This document shows, piece after piece, positions 44,503 to 54,285 of a stretch of DNA of 64,000 bases. The position numbers and the translations under genes were made by a program. The stretch comes from an uncultured Kordiimonas sp. (GTDB lineage: Bacteria > Pseudomonadota > Alphaproteobacteria > Sphingomonadales > Kordiimonadaceae). Positions within the stretch are counted from its first letter, which is position 1. Each line of letters opens with the position of its first letter. The stretch lies in NCBI GenBank assembly GCA_947492375.1, contig CANLMI010000002.1:807529-871528 (forward strand), given 5' to 3'. Below the pieces are notes generated by a model. It saw only the letters and a program-made list of their open reading frames with translations. It was not told the origin of the DNA and made no database searches.

Positions 44503-47487
44503 ATGAGTAGTAGAAAACGATTATTATTGGGCGCTAGTACATTAGCCATTTTTTGTTCTGGTGCAGCATCTGCCCAGAGCGCAACGCAAGATAACGATGA
44601 TGAAGTAATCGAGGAAGTTGTAGTTACAGGCATCCGCGCATCTTTACAACGTGGTTTGGATACAAAACGTAATGCAAGTGTTGTTGTAGATGCAATCTCA
44701 GCAGAAGATGTTGGTAAATTCCCAGATCAAAACGTCGCAGAGTCGCTTCAACGAATCACAGGCGTTGCTATTACACGGTCACGTGGCGGTGAAGGGCAAT
44801 TTGTAACAGTTCGTGGCCTTGGTCAGGAATTTAATACGCTCACCTATAAAGGTCGGGAACTCGCAACGGAAAATCCTGGGCGCGAATTTTCGTTTGACGT
44901 AGTGCCATCAGAACTGATTAGTGCAGCACAAGTTTTCAAAACTGTAGCTGCAAGCCAAACCGATGGATCGATTGGTGGTTTGGTAAATATCGAAACAGCT
45001 AGCGCACTCGCTCGCCCTGGTTTTCATATTACCGCTTCAGCAGGCACTCAACTAGAAAGCCTAAATGATGAGTTTGGATTTAAGGGCGCCTTAATTTTAT
45101 CCGATACATTCGCCGACGATACATTTGGTATTATTGGCTCGATCGCTTTCCAGGAACGCGACTTTAGAACAGATACAGCAGAATCGATCAATATTGACTC
45201 TTCTACAGACTTTAACGGTGACGGTGTCAATGACCGCTTGAACTCTTTCAACGGAAACGTAAACTTTGAGGAACGGGAACGACTAGGGGCAACCTTGGCA
45301 CTGGAATGGCAACCAAGCGACGACACGAAAGTTGTTATCGACGGCTTGTATACAAGTTTCGAAAGCCCCAGTAATTCAGACTCGTTTTCAGTATTCACTC
45401 AGCCACCTAACGTTACAGATGCTGTTGTAGACGAATTTAATAATGTAGTATCCCAAAACACCAACTTTGGCGCCAACGGAACATCAAATAACTTTGGCGT
45501 TGCTTTCACAAACATCTTTGATGTTATTGCGCGGCAGGCACAAACTGATACAGAAACGTATCAGGTTGGTTTAAACTACGAACAACGTTTCACTGATAAT
45601 TTTACAGTAAAATTTGATGCCTCATATTCTAACGCTGATGGTGTTCGTGACAATATCTTTACAGGTAATGGCTCAGGTTCATTCTTCGTGGTTGGATTTC
45701 CTGGGTTAAATTTCTCACAAACTGCAAATGGGGGCCCTGTTCCGGATGCGGTATTCGGTATCCTGCCTTCCTTTAATACAGGACCATTTGGCGGAGCTAA
45801 TCCTGTTACAAGCCTTGATCCGTCAGTAAATGTAGATCCGTTACTTGTTGGCATTGATGAACTTTCCGCAGAGAACTCACGATTACACTTCTCACGTAAC
45901 TCATCCAATTTTGTAGAAGACGAAATCTTCACTGTTCGCGGCGATGCAACTTGGGATGTAGGGGAAGACGCAACATTAAAATTTGGCTTTGATTATATTG
46001 ATCGTGAAAAATCCAATCAATTATTTGATAACGCTAATGGTTTCTGCGGCGATGCAACCATAGCAATTCCATCTTTAACTGACCCTGCTGGTAACGAACA
46101 AACAGCATTCGTCTGTGACCGCTCAATCGGGTTTGCAGACCTGCTACCAGCCGATCAGCTTGCTAATCTTCTCACTTTGTTTGATGGTGAAAGCGAAGGC
46201 TTTTTAAGCAGTACTGACGCAAACATACCGCGTAACTTCTTAACCGTTAATCAGGAAGTAGTTGAAGCAGCATTTTTAGCCTTAGGTCAATTGCCAGGCG
46301 TTCGTAGGGATGCTGACGGCAATATCACTGAGTCTGGCACAGTTGCCTCTCTCTCCGGCGTAGCAAGCTTCCTAAATCCAGCTCTTAACCAAGTTCAATC
46401 AAACACTATTGAAGAAGAAATCTTTAGTTCTTATGTTCAAGCTGACTTCCAAGGTGAGTTTGCCTCAATTCCGTTCAGAGCAAACGCAGGTGTTAGGGTT
46501 GCAATTACTGATGTCACGTCAACAGGCGCATCTTCAAACCTGACCTTCATTACAATTGACCCTCTTGCAACAGGCGGCTCAGGTAATAATCCAATTACCG
46601 TCGATAACACAGGTGTTTTAGAGGTGCAGAATCAATACGTAGATGTTTTGCCATCTTTTAATATCTCGTTCGACCTGAGAGATGATCTGATCTTTAGAAC
46701 CGGCTTTTCGCAATCACTCGCGCGGCCAACCTTTAATGATTTGTCTACTGTATTTGCAGTTACACAAATTAACGAAGGCACCGAAGCTACATCGGGCGGC
46801 AACCCTAATCTGGAAGCTGTAAGGTCCAACAACCTGGACTTCTCAGTAGAATATTATGGGGAGAATGGATTAACCTTGACGCTTGCTGGTTTCTATAAAG
46901 ATATCAATAACTTCATTGCCAATGGTAATTCAGACCTTACGATTACCATACCTGATTCACTCAATGTACAAACAGGTCAGTCTGACGGGCCAGTCACAGT
47001 TACATTCGAAAACTCAGGCCCACTAAACGGCGATGATGCAGAAATTTTTGGCTTAGAACTTGGTGCTCAGTATTTGCATTCATCAGGCTTTGGTGTTGCT
47101 GGTAACCTGACACTCGCTGATTCGAACGCTACATTCGGCGGCAATCCTGGGCAGTTTGAAAATATTTCAGACTTCTCTGCCAACGCTTCTGTTTTCTATG
47201 AAAACCACGGCCTGCAAGCCCGTGTTTCACTCAATCACCGTGGTGAATTCCTATCATCGACAGAGGGAGAAGGTGGATTTGCAGAATTCACCGCAGACTT
47301 CACACAGGTTGATCTATCAGTATCTTATAGTTTGGAAGAGCTGACAGGGCACAATGTTTCTCTCTTTGTTGAAGGTATTAACGTGTTCAACGAACAGTTC
47401 TTCAACTTCTCTGAGCAACCTGCTGTACTTGAGTCATTCATTGACAACGGCGCACGTTGGTTATTCGGTGCTAGATACTCGTTCTAA
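44503..47487 (+). CDS. TonB-dependent receptor (Caulobacter/Xanthomonas TIGR01782 type)
   Basis: Outer-membrane active transporter of 994 residues. It has a signal peptide (LLLGASTLAIFCSGAASAQS) and a TonB box-like EEVVVTGIRASLQRGLDTKRNASVVVDAIS. The plug domain reads VGKFPDQNVAESLQRITGVAITRSRGGEGQFVTVRGLGQEFN. A long beta-barrel ends with the outer-membrane terminal aromatic (WLFGARYSF). This receptor type typically imports plant- or algal-type oligosaccharides. Given the downstream symporter, alpha-galactosidase, galT and galK, alpha-galactosides are the likely cargo, which is inference. ATG 44503 has GGAGGG six bases upstream. A stable hairpin follows the stop codon. Confidence 0.93.
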   Translation: MSSRKRLLLGASTLAIFCSGAASAQSATQDNDDEVIEEVVVTGIRASLQRGLDTKRNASVVVDAISAEDVGKFPDQNVAESLQRITGVAITRSRGGEGQFVTVRGLGQEFNTLTYKGRELATENPGREFSFDVVPSELISAAQVFKTVAASQTDGSIGGLVNIETASALARPGFHITASAGTQLESLNDEFGFKGALILSDTFADDTFGIIGSIAFQERDFRTDTAESINIDSSTDFNGDGVNDRLNSFNGNVNFEERERLGATLALEWQPSDDTKVVIDGLYTSFESPSNSDSFSVFTQPPNVTDAVVDEFNNVVSQNTNFGANGTSNNFGVAFTNIFDVIARQAQTDTETYQVGLNYEQRFTDNFTVKFDASYSNADGVRDNIFTGNGSGSFFVVGFPGLNFSQTANGGPVPDAVFGILPSFNTGPFGGANPVTSLDPSVNVDPLLVGIDELSAENSRLHFSRNSSNFVEDEIFTVRGDATWDVGEDATLKFGFDYIDREKSNQLFDNANGFCGDATIAIPSLTDPAGNEQTAFVCDRSIGFADLLPADQLANLLTLFDGESEGFLSSTDANIPRNFLTVNQEVVEAAFLALGQLPGVRRDADGNITESGTVASLSGVASFLNPALNQVQSNTIEEEIFSSYVQADFQGEFASIPFRANAGVRVAITDVTSTGASSNLTFITIDPLATGGSGNNPITVDNTGVLEVQNQYVDVLPSFNISFDLRDDLIFRTGFSQSLARPTFNDLSTVFAVTQINEGTEATSGGNPNLEAVRSNNLDFSVEYYGENGLTLTLAGFYKDINNFIANGNSDLTITIPDSLNVQTGQSDGPVTVTFENSGPLNGDDAEIFGLELGAQYLHSSGFGVAGNLTLADSNATFGGNPGQFENISDFSANASVFYENHGLQARVSLNHRGEFLSSTEGEGGFAEFTADFTQVDLSVSYSLEELTGHNVSLFVEGINVFNEQFFNFSEQPAVLESFIDNGARWLFGARYSF

Positions 47488-47506
47488 GCGCACATAAAAG
47501 TCCTCT

Positions 47507-47533
47507 CAGGTGGTGCTCTAAAGGCACCACCTG
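47507..47533 (+). other. Stable hairpin between receptor and methyltransferase genes
   Basis: CAGGTGGTGC / GCACCACCTG form a perfect 10-bp stem with loop TCTAAAG, 20 bases after the receptor stop. There is no T tract, so it may stabilise the 3' end or attenuate readthrough into downstream genes rather than terminate fully. Confidence 0.6.
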
Positions 47534-47590
47534 CTCCATACAATTCGACTAAATAGACTTTATAACCTATAAAACTGGTTCACCGGAACA

Positions 47591-48988
47591 TTGACCGCTA
47601 TATTGTCCGAAACGGAGACCCTTCACATATCTGCATCAGTAGAAATAAACGAGCACCTTACTGCAGTTGATACCCTGATTGGTTTAGGCCAAATTCAGAA
47701 AGCAACATTTCAGGCACAACAAGGCGCTCAACTATATTCGAACAACGTCGTAGCTCTTTTAAAATACATCGAATGCTTACGTCTCAGTGGCCGCGCATTA
47801 GAAGCTGGCAACATTTTATCACACGCCATACAAATTGCGCCTGATAATGCGCATGTACTTTTTGAGTTAGGCCTCTTGCACGAACGTAAAAATGAGATTG
47901 GGTCCTCAATAAATTATTATACGAAGGCAATTGAACACGCAGATTGCCCCAAACAGGCTTATTTACAACTAGCCGCGCTATACAGTCGTAGTGACAACAA
48001 AGCCGGCGCTTTAAACGTTCTCATCGCTGCTGAAAAAGCATTCCCAGAAGACCCGGATATTATTTACATGAGAGGCAGGATGGCTGCTGGCTATACATCA
48101 GCATGGCATTTACCAATGCTGGCAGATGATGCACGCAATCATGCATACCAACAAGCCATTCAACAAACCATCAGAACCGGTGACATTGTATTGGATATTG
48201 GAACTGGCAGTGGGCTTCTCGCGATGATGTCAGTAGAAGCTGGTGCCGAACATGTATATGCATGTGAGAGCAATCCAATACTTGCAGACTTAGCAAATAA
48301 AGTAATAGCCCAAAACGGCATGGATCATGCGATAACCATAATATCAAAACACTCCTCTCAAATGGCAGTTGGCATAGATATGCCTGTTCACGCAGATGTA
48401 TTAGTGACAGAAATATTTGATAATGCCCTAGTCGGCGAAGGTGTACTACCATCCATAAACCACGCATGGTCACATCTATTGAAATCAGACGCCCGAATAA
48501 TTCCACACGGTGCTACTTTGAAGGCTGTTTTGGCGAGTGCCCCAACTATGAACAGGTTTCATACTGTTACACGAGTAAGCCAATTTGACTTGAGTGCCAT
48601 GAGTGCACTTGCTCACCCAATGAGCTATAAAGATATAGAACCCAGCTTTTTTAATGATGGTGCCAATCAGGTTTTAAGCGACCCCTTTATTGTTAAGTCA
48701 TTTGATTTTACAAGCTCTCCGGCACTTAACTTTCAAGAATATTCAGATGCCTTAGTAACAAAAGACGGTGTGGCCGATTCTATAGTTCTGTGGTTTGATT
48801 TGCACTTAACCAGTGACATTGTATTTTCGACCGAAAGAATAGAACCCCATCAACATTGGCGACAAGTTTGCCAAGTGCTTTTACAAACGACTAATGTACA
48901 AAATAATACCAAGTATCAGGTTTTAACACAGTATAATCGTTATTATCATTTTCAACTCAACCCAATAGCCCCGGAAGAACAGTATTGA
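47591..48988 (+). CDS. TPR protein arginine methyltransferase-like protein
   Basis: Protein of 465 residues: N-terminal TPR-like helical repeats to about residue 160 (for example PDNAHVLFELGLLHERKNEIGSS), then a class I methyltransferase domain. SAM motif I is [16 protein letters not shown] near residue 199, and the ribose-binding acidic residue is in VYACESNP. The segment TEIFDNALVGEGVLP near 273 has two glutamates nine residues apart, matching the double-E loop of PRMT7-type arginine methyltransferases. TPR followed by PRMT is also the layout of eukaryotic PRMT9. The WHLPMLADDARNHAY helix is PRMT-like. Substrate unknown; the adjacent receptor is an attractive candidate. It starts at TTG 47591 with a weak ribosome site, so the start is uncertain. 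Confidence 0.8.
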   Translation: MTAILSETETLHISASVEINEHLTAVDTLIGLGQIQKATFQAQQGAQLYSNNVVALLKYIECLRLSGRALEAGNILSHAIQIAPDNAHVLFELGLLHERKNEIGSSINYYTKAIEHADCPKQAYLQLAALYSRSDNKAGALNVLIAAEKAFPEDPDIIYMRGRMAAGYTSAWHLPMLADDARNHAYQQAIQQTIRTGDIVLDIGTGSGLLAMMSVEAGAEHVYACESNPILADLANKVIAQNGMDHAITIISKHSSQMAVGIDMPVHADVLVTEIFDNALVGEGVLPSINHAWSHLLKSDARIIPHGATLKAVLASAPTMNRFHTVTRVSQFDLSAMSALAHPMSYKDIEPSFFNDGANQVLSDPFIVKSFDFTSSPALNFQEYSDALVTKDGVADSIVLWFDLHLTSDIVFSTERIEPHQHWRQVCQVLLQTTNVQNNTKYQVLTQYNRYYHFQLNPIAPEEQY

Positions 48989-49056
48989 GGACAAATGGCA
49001 TGACCAGTCGAATAGATATTATGAACTTCAAAATGACAAGATGCCGGATTTGTTAA

Positions 49057-49704
49057 ATGGAATGGCAAGCAGCAACATTTTTTGAATCACCTGTATTCAA
49101 GTTTCAATTTGCAAACACACAAGATGCGAAAGATTTTTTCTTTGAAAAGATACGCCACGAGGTTAATGACACGGAAAGGTATGAACAGGGCGAATTATCG
49201 CATTACCATTCACGGTCGAATGTTTTTAATACCTATCCCGAACTAAAGGCCCTCGGTGACCAATTAGAACGTGCAGGAACATTCGTATATCAACAACTGC
49301 TTAATTATCAAGATTCCGGCCCCCTAAAAATGACCAACGCATGGTATAATTTGTGTGAAGTTGGCGGAACCCAGCCGATGCATAACCATGTAAACTGCCT
49401 ATTGTGTGGTACAATCTATCTTCATGCTGACCCGAATACAAAAATACAATTTGAACACCCTCAAGCCAATCCAGCATCACATGCAGAACTATACGACAGG
49501 CCATCTGACCAACCCAATCAATTTGGCCTTAAGTTTCATCAGAGAATAGCTCAAATCGGCTTAAAAACAGGCGACTGTTTATTTTGGCCAGCACACCTTA
49601 AACATGGATATAGTAAAAACCAAACGCCAGGGCGGCTAACATTATCGTTTAACTTAATGCCAGAAACCCTGAATGTTGATTACCAAGTCCGTGCGAACCA
49701 TTAG
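49057..49704 (+). CDS. 2OG-Fe(II) oxygenase-like protein (TIGR02466-like)
   Basis: Protein of 215 residues resembling the TIGR02466 group of putative 2-oxoglutarate/Fe(II) oxygenases. Supporting motifs are an N-terminal FFESPVFKFQF and NAWYNLCEVGGTQPMHNHVNCLLCGTIYLHA (first His ligands). The strand LKTGDCLFWPAHLKHGYSKNQTPGRLTLSFNLMP supplies the distal His and the 2OG-binding Arg. The exact HxD/E is not canonical (HNHVN), so catalytic activity is uncertain. Such genes, often with TPR proteins, are found next to TonB-dependent receptors in alphaproteobacteria (from memory). It is 68 bases after the methyltransferase gene, same strand. Confidence 0.68.
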   Translation: MEWQAATFFESPVFKFQFANTQDAKDFFFEKIRHEVNDTERYEQGELSHYHSRSNVFNTYPELKALGDQLERAGTFVYQQLLNYQDSGPLKMTNAWYNLCEVGGTQPMHNHVNCLLCGTIYLHADPNTKIQFEHPQANPASHAELYDRPSDQPNQFGLKFHQRIAQIGLKTGDCLFWPAHLKHGYSKNQTPGRLTLSFNLMPETLNVDYQVRANH

Positions 49705-49766
49705 AGACAACAGCATTATATAAGAAAGCTTTCGCAATCTTTGCAATTTAATATAGAGAGAACAAC

Positions 49767-51200
49767 ATGTTAGATTATTCACAAGTGGGCGTTTTTATCT
49801 TTTTGACAGCCCTCATCGGGTTTCTGACCTATATGAATTGCCGTAAGGCAGATCAAGGAAGCGCCTCATCCGACCATGATTATTTTTTAGCAAACGGCGG
49901 GCTATCTTGGTATTTCATTGCTGGCTCTATTACACTTACAAACCTATCTACAGACCAACTTGTAGGAGCTAATGGAAATCAAATGCTATTAGTTGCCTTA
50001 TGGGAACTAGCGGCCGTTGTCGGCTTAGGTATTTTGGCATTTGTCTTTCTGCCAATATATTATCGCAACCAATGCACAACAACCACAGAGCTTTTACAAA
50101 AGAAATACGGCGATAAACATATACGAGCCTTGATTTCATTATTGTTCTTATTCGGAAATATTTTTATTTTTCTTCCCGTTGTGCTGTACAGCGGGTCTTT
50201 GTTCATGCAATCCTTAACAGGGACTGACTTGCCACTGGTATTGATTGCAAGCTGTTTTGCCGTAGTTGGCGCATTATATGCAATTTTAGGTGGCCTGAGA
50301 GCCGTTGCTGTTTCCGATACATATAGCGGTGTTCTCTTACTTGCGATGGCGCTTATTGTTACCTACTTGGCCCTTAATGCAATCGATTTTGATCTAAGCG
50401 GTATTCCAGCAGAGCGCTTAACATTAATTGGTGATAACAATTCTGAAATACCATGGCATACATTATTAACAGGTATGGCCTTTATCCAGATGTTTTACTG
50501 GAGTACAAATCAAGTTATTACCCAACGAGCAATGGCAGCCCCGAATATTCGCGAAGCACAAAAGGGGGTTATGGCAGCCGCCTTTATAAGACTTATGATT
50601 GTCCCTGTTATTATCACTATCCCTGGCATAGTAGCGTTTAAATTATACGGTGATATTAATGATGAAGCCTATGGAAGAATAGTCTCTGAAGTTCTACCAC
50701 CATATCTTTCCGGCGCTTTTGCAGCCGCACTGGCCGCTGCTGTGTTAACATCATTTAATAGTATACTGAACGCTTCAGCAGCACTTTATGTTTGTGATAT
50801 TCACGAAGCATACTTCAAGAAAATCAAAAATGTCCCCGCTTTCAGTGGCATAATATGTGCTAGCCTCGCGGCATTCGCAATTATCCTTGTGCCGGTTTAT
50901 GCAACACGAGAAAGCCTCTTTACAACCATTCAAACTTTATTCGGATTACTTTCAATGCCAATTTTATCGGCATTTATCGTATGCTTGGTCTTCAATAACG
51001 TAAACGCAAAAGCCGCAATTATCGGGGTGATAACTGGCGTGGCCTTCTATGCCTTTTTCATCTTTGACTGGGAACCATTCCATTATATCCACGGGATGGC
51101 CATTACCTTGGTACTTTGTATTACTGTGGCGCTTCTCGCTAACCGCTTACTCTTTGGGCAAAAAGCATCACTAGCATTTGGCCGGGCTTCAACAGGATAG
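49767..51200 (+). CDS. Sodium/solute symporter (SSS family), likely galactose
   Basis: Inner-membrane secondary transporter of 477 residues with about 13 hydrophobic helices. The family signature lies in NGGLSWYFIAGSITLTNLSTDQLVGANGNQML, comparable to the vSGLT segment with the sugar-contacting Gln. Further SSS blocks are AILGGLRAVAVSDTYSGVLL and MAFIQMFYWSTNQVITQRAMAAP. Position between a TonB-dependent receptor and alpha-galactosidase/galT/galK genes makes galactose or a galactoside the likely substrate (inference). It converges with the DeoR gene, with only 7 bases between stops. Confidence 0.9.
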   Translation: MLDYSQVGVFIFLTALIGFLTYMNCRKADQGSASSDHDYFLANGGLSWYFIAGSITLTNLSTDQLVGANGNQMLLVALWELAAVVGLGILAFVFLPIYYRNQCTTTTELLQKKYGDKHIRALISLLFLFGNIFIFLPVVLYSGSLFMQSLTGTDLPLVLIASCFAVVGALYAILGGLRAVAVSDTYSGVLLLAMALIVTYLALNAIDFDLSGIPAERLTLIGDNNSEIPWHTLLTGMAFIQMFYWSTNQVITQRAMAAPNIREAQKGVMAAAFIRLMIVPVIITIPGIVAFKLYGDINDEAYGRIVSEVLPPYLSGAFAAALAAAVLTSFNSILNASAALYVCDIHEAYFKKIKNVPAFSGIICASLAAFAIILVPVYATRESLFTTIQTLFGLLSMPILSAFIVCLVFNNVNAKAAIIGVITGVAFYAFFIFDWEPFHYIHGMAITLVLCITVALLANRLLFGQKASLAFGRASTG

Positions 51201-51207
51201 TACAATT

Positions 51208-51993
51208 TTAGCTATCAGCTACATGTAACTTCATATCAGACACATTGATAGCCTCCAGAAAGTCTTCTGGAGGTTGCTGATCTGTGAACATATGATCAAT
51301 ATCAGAATAATCGCCCATTTTAATCATCGCCCGACGACCGAACTTTGAACTATCTGCCACTAAAAATACTGACTTCGAATTTTTCACAATTGCCTGAGCA
51401 CTTCGAATTTCCTGATAATCAAAATCAAGTAACGTTCCGTCAACATCTATGCCACTAATACCAATAACACCAATATCCAGCCGGAACTGTTGTACAAAAT
51501 CCGTTGTTGCCTCACCAACAATACCGCCATCAGAATGCCTTACCAATCCTCCGGCAATCATGACATCAAAGCTCTCGTTTTGACGAAGTAAATTAGCAAT
51601 ATTGATATTGTTAGTAACTATTCTAAGATCTTTTTTATGCCGAAGCTCAATAGCGAGTGCTTCTGGGGTCGTTCCTATATTAAGAAATAACGAAGCCCCG
51701 TCAGGGATTTTCTCAGCGGCCATTTTCGCAATTCGTTGCTTGGCCGCTGAACCCTTTTCCTGCCTTTCACGGTAACTATCATTGCGGGCGCTCGTTGGTA
51801 TACTGGCACCACCATGAAACCGCTTTAAAAGTTTCATATCCGTTAGACTATTGATATCTCTCCGGATCGTTTGCGGCGTAACACCAAAATGCTCTACCAG
51901 CTTGTCTGTTGCCATGAAACTATGCTCATGGACCAGTTCAAGAATTTCACGCTGGCGATACGATAGATTCTCTAAATCAAATTTATCCATCAC
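51208..51993 (-). CDS. DeoR-family transcriptional repressor
   Basis: Sugar-responsive repressor of 261 residues. The N-terminal winged HTH reads YRQREILELVHEHSFMATDKLVEHFGVTPQTIRRDINSL. A C-terminal DeoR/ribose-isomerase-like sensor domain (SLFLNIGTTPEALAIEL and FLVADSSKFGRRAMIKM) binds phosphorylated sugars in characterised members. It lies 34 bases downstream of the alpha-galactosidase and is probably cotranscribed with it. It is the natural candidate for binding the palindromes at 54203 and 54286. The effector could be galactose-1-phosphate, which is speculation. Confidence 0.92.
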   Translation of the reverse strand: MMDKFDLENLSYRQREILELVHEHSFMATDKLVEHFGVTPQTIRRDINSLTDMKLLKRFHGGASIPTSARNDSYRERQEKGSAAKQRIAKMAAEKIPDGASLFLNIGTTPEALAIELRHKKDLRIVTNNINIANLLRQNESFDVMIAGGLVRHSDGGIVGEATTDFVQQFRLDIGVIGISGIDVDGTLLDFDYQEIRSAQAIVKNSKSVFLVADSSKFGRRAMIKMGDYSDIDHMFTDQQPPEDFLEAINVSDMKLHVADS

Positions 51994-52027
51994 TCGTCCT
52001 GTATGGCTAAAGGGTCACGTGGAAAAA

Positions 52028-54169
52028 TTACACTTTTTCCAAATGGTATATTAAACATGTTTCCGGTTTCATCAATGGTACTTGCATCCCAACTCGCATA
52101 AGCGCTTCACCCGGGATTACACAGCCCCCATCAATCAGGTCAGCAGCTTCAATAATAGAAGGCGATGTTGTAGAGACAACCGGTGCTGGCCAAATAATAC
52201 GAACCCTATATTTATAATCTTGAGCCAATCCGGTGAAAAAGATACGCCCGGGCAATGTTTCCCGGTGTCCGGTCATGTTACACCAGGAAAACAACCCTTC
52301 ATCCATATTAGAAGCGACAACACCAATGGCATTCACATGCTGAGGTGTATCCAGGCGATGAAAATCACCTCCATGCAATAATGCCCGATGCTTTTTATGC
52401 AGCTCTAAACCTTTTTTCAACACCTCAATGTCCTGAGGCACCTCTTCTAAAAGGTTAAGCTCCATACCCATATGACCAAAAAACGCCGTCGCTACACGAA
52501 GCTTCATTGTAAGACGGCGCCCTGTAATATGGCAGGTTTCAGGCCCAACATGCGCCCCCATAACCTCTAAAGGAAAGAAATGAGATGCACCTCGCTGAAT
52601 TCTTTGCCGGTCAAGGGCATCATTACTATCCGACGTCCATATCCTGTCTGTGTATCGTAAAACACCATAATCCGCGCGCGCACCACCTGAAGAACAGCTT
52701 TCTATTTCAACAGCAGGGTGTTCTTGCCGTAATCTATCAATCAAGTCATATAGAACACGCGTTTGCTTATAAACAGCGGGCCGCCCCCTACTGCCCGGAT
52801 GATTGATATCCCGGTTCATATCCCACTTTACGTAGGTAATATCATGATCTGACAAAATTTTATTTATATGCTCAAAGAGATAATCGGTGACCTCTTTTCT
52901 TGTCAGGTCCAATACATACTGGTTTCTGAATGGCACCTGCTCAACACCATCTGCCTGTAAAATCCAATCAGGATGAGCCCGATATAGCTCACTATCAGGA
53001 TTAACCATTTCAGGCTCGAACCAGATACCAAATTCCATACCCAATTGCCGAACATGATCAACTAATGGCCCCAAACCTTCCGGATACTGATCCAAAGACG
53101 GCCACCAATCACCCAAGCCTGTTTTGTCATCACGGCGTCCGCCAAACCAGCCATCATCTAAAATAAAACGCTCAGCACCAACATGAGCCGCTGCATCTGC
53201 AAGTTTTTTTAGATGGCCCAGGTCATGGTCAAAATACACAGCTTCCCATGTATTATAATGTATAGGTCGCGGCTTCTCATTGATGCGGCCATCCATTACA
53301 AAATGCCTTAGATGGTAATGGAATTTACGTGAAAGAGCGCTCAAACCCCGTGTGGTAAAACCTGCATACAATACCGGAGAGGTATACATATCACCGGGCG
53401 CCAATTGCATTTCACCTGGGTAAAAATATTCCCCAAGCTGCACAAAAGCACGACCATCACTTAACCGATCAACCCTGACCCGATGATTTCCGCTCCAGCC
53501 TAGATGGAACCCAAAACTTGGCCCGCTCTGCTCAATCGTTTCCGTTCCACAAGCAAGTAATGCAGGAAAACTATCATGGCTCGTGCGGCCACTCTTGTTC
53601 TCCCGAACATAGCTCCCCATGAATGGCTCAACTTCTTCAATATGGAATTCATCAGACCACCGACCAGTAAAACCAAACAACCGTGAAGCCTTAGGGTTCA
53701 ATGGTAAACTTGCGGCTGCACACCAGTCAATGGAAAGTGCATCATCACCTCTGTTGATGATTTTTGTTTGACACGTCATAAGATTACTATCGGGATTAAA
53801 CCCGATAAGATGAATGGCACGAACGTCGGTTACCTCATCATCACAAGTAATGACAACTTCACTTTCTGACGGTTGCTCAACAGATACAACTTTAAACAAG
53901 CTCGCCCAACTCCGACCATCCCGGTGCGCTGAGAAACCAGACAAACCTGGTAAACCGGACCCTGTTTCATTTAATAAAGATGCAGATACAACAGTGTCCG
54001 TACCTCCTTGCGCGCTTTGCCGAGTATTCATCAACTGCAAAAGCGCAGGATCTGTATTTTTAAGACGCGACCCCCAATATAAAATACTTGGACGTGAACC
54101 GATCCCACAAGCCAAAACCAGACTGGTATTGCCTGCTGTCAAAGTAATGAAGTCATCCAACCGTTCCAC
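52028..54169 (-). CDS. Alpha-galactosidase, glycoside hydrolase family 36
   Basis: Hydrolyses alpha-galactosides such as melibiose or raffinose. It has 713 residues. GH36 hallmarks are FILDDGWFGGRRDD, EFGIWFEPEMVNPDSELYR, the catalytic nucleophile Asp in YVKWDMNRDINHPG, ESCSSGGARADYGVLRY, and the acid/base Asp in WTSDSNDALDRQRIQRG. An N-terminal beta-supersandwich (residues 1-300) and a C-terminal beta domain are present. No signal peptide is seen, so the enzyme is probably cytoplasmic and needs imported disaccharide. It is divergent from galT over 167 bases holding two related palindromes. Confidence 0.95.
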   Translation of the reverse strand: MERLDDFITLTAGNTSLVLACGIGSRPSILYWGSRLKNTDPALLQLMNTRQSAQGGTDTVVSASLLNETGSGLPGLSGFSAHRDGRSWASLFKVVSVEQPSESEVVITCDDEVTDVRAIHLIGFNPDSNLMTCQTKIINRGDDALSIDWCAAASLPLNPKASRLFGFTGRWSDEFHIEEVEPFMGSYVRENKSGRTSHDSFPALLACGTETIEQSGPSFGFHLGWSGNHRVRVDRLSDGRAFVQLGEYFYPGEMQLAPGDMYTSPVLYAGFTTRGLSALSRKFHYHLRHFVMDGRINEKPRPIHYNTWEAVYFDHDLGHLKKLADAAAHVGAERFILDDGWFGGRRDDKTGLGDWWPSLDQYPEGLGPLVDHVRQLGMEFGIWFEPEMVNPDSELYRAHPDWILQADGVEQVPFRNQYVLDLTRKEVTDYLFEHINKILSDHDITYVKWDMNRDINHPGSRGRPAVYKQTRVLYDLIDRLRQEHPAVEIESCSSGGARADYGVLRYTDRIWTSDSNDALDRQRIQRGASHFFPLEVMGAHVGPETCHITGRRLTMKLRVATAFFGHMGMELNLLEEVPQDIEVLKKGLELHKKHRALLHGGDFHRLDTPQHVNAIGVVASNMDEGLFSWCNMTGHRETLPGRIFFTGLAQDYKYRVRIIWPAPVVSTTSPSIIEAADLIDGGCVIPGEALMRVGMQVPLMKPETCLIYHLEKV

Positions 54170-54202
54170 AAAACATTCCTTTTTATGCGTTCAACATATA
54201 AA

Positions 54203-54222
54203 TTTGATCGAATTCGAAAATA
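54203..54222. promoter_or_regulatory. Operator-like palindrome 1, alpha-galactosidase side
   Basis: TTTGATCGAATTCGAAAATA shares 16 of 20 positions with the palindrome at 54286. It lies 33 bases upstream of the alpha-galactosidase start. Likely DeoR-family binding site (inference). Confidence 0.55.
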
Positions 54223-54285
54223 AATTTTGGTTTAGAGATAATATACTATATGCTTTAAGTGATTTTGTATATTATTTCTCATATT

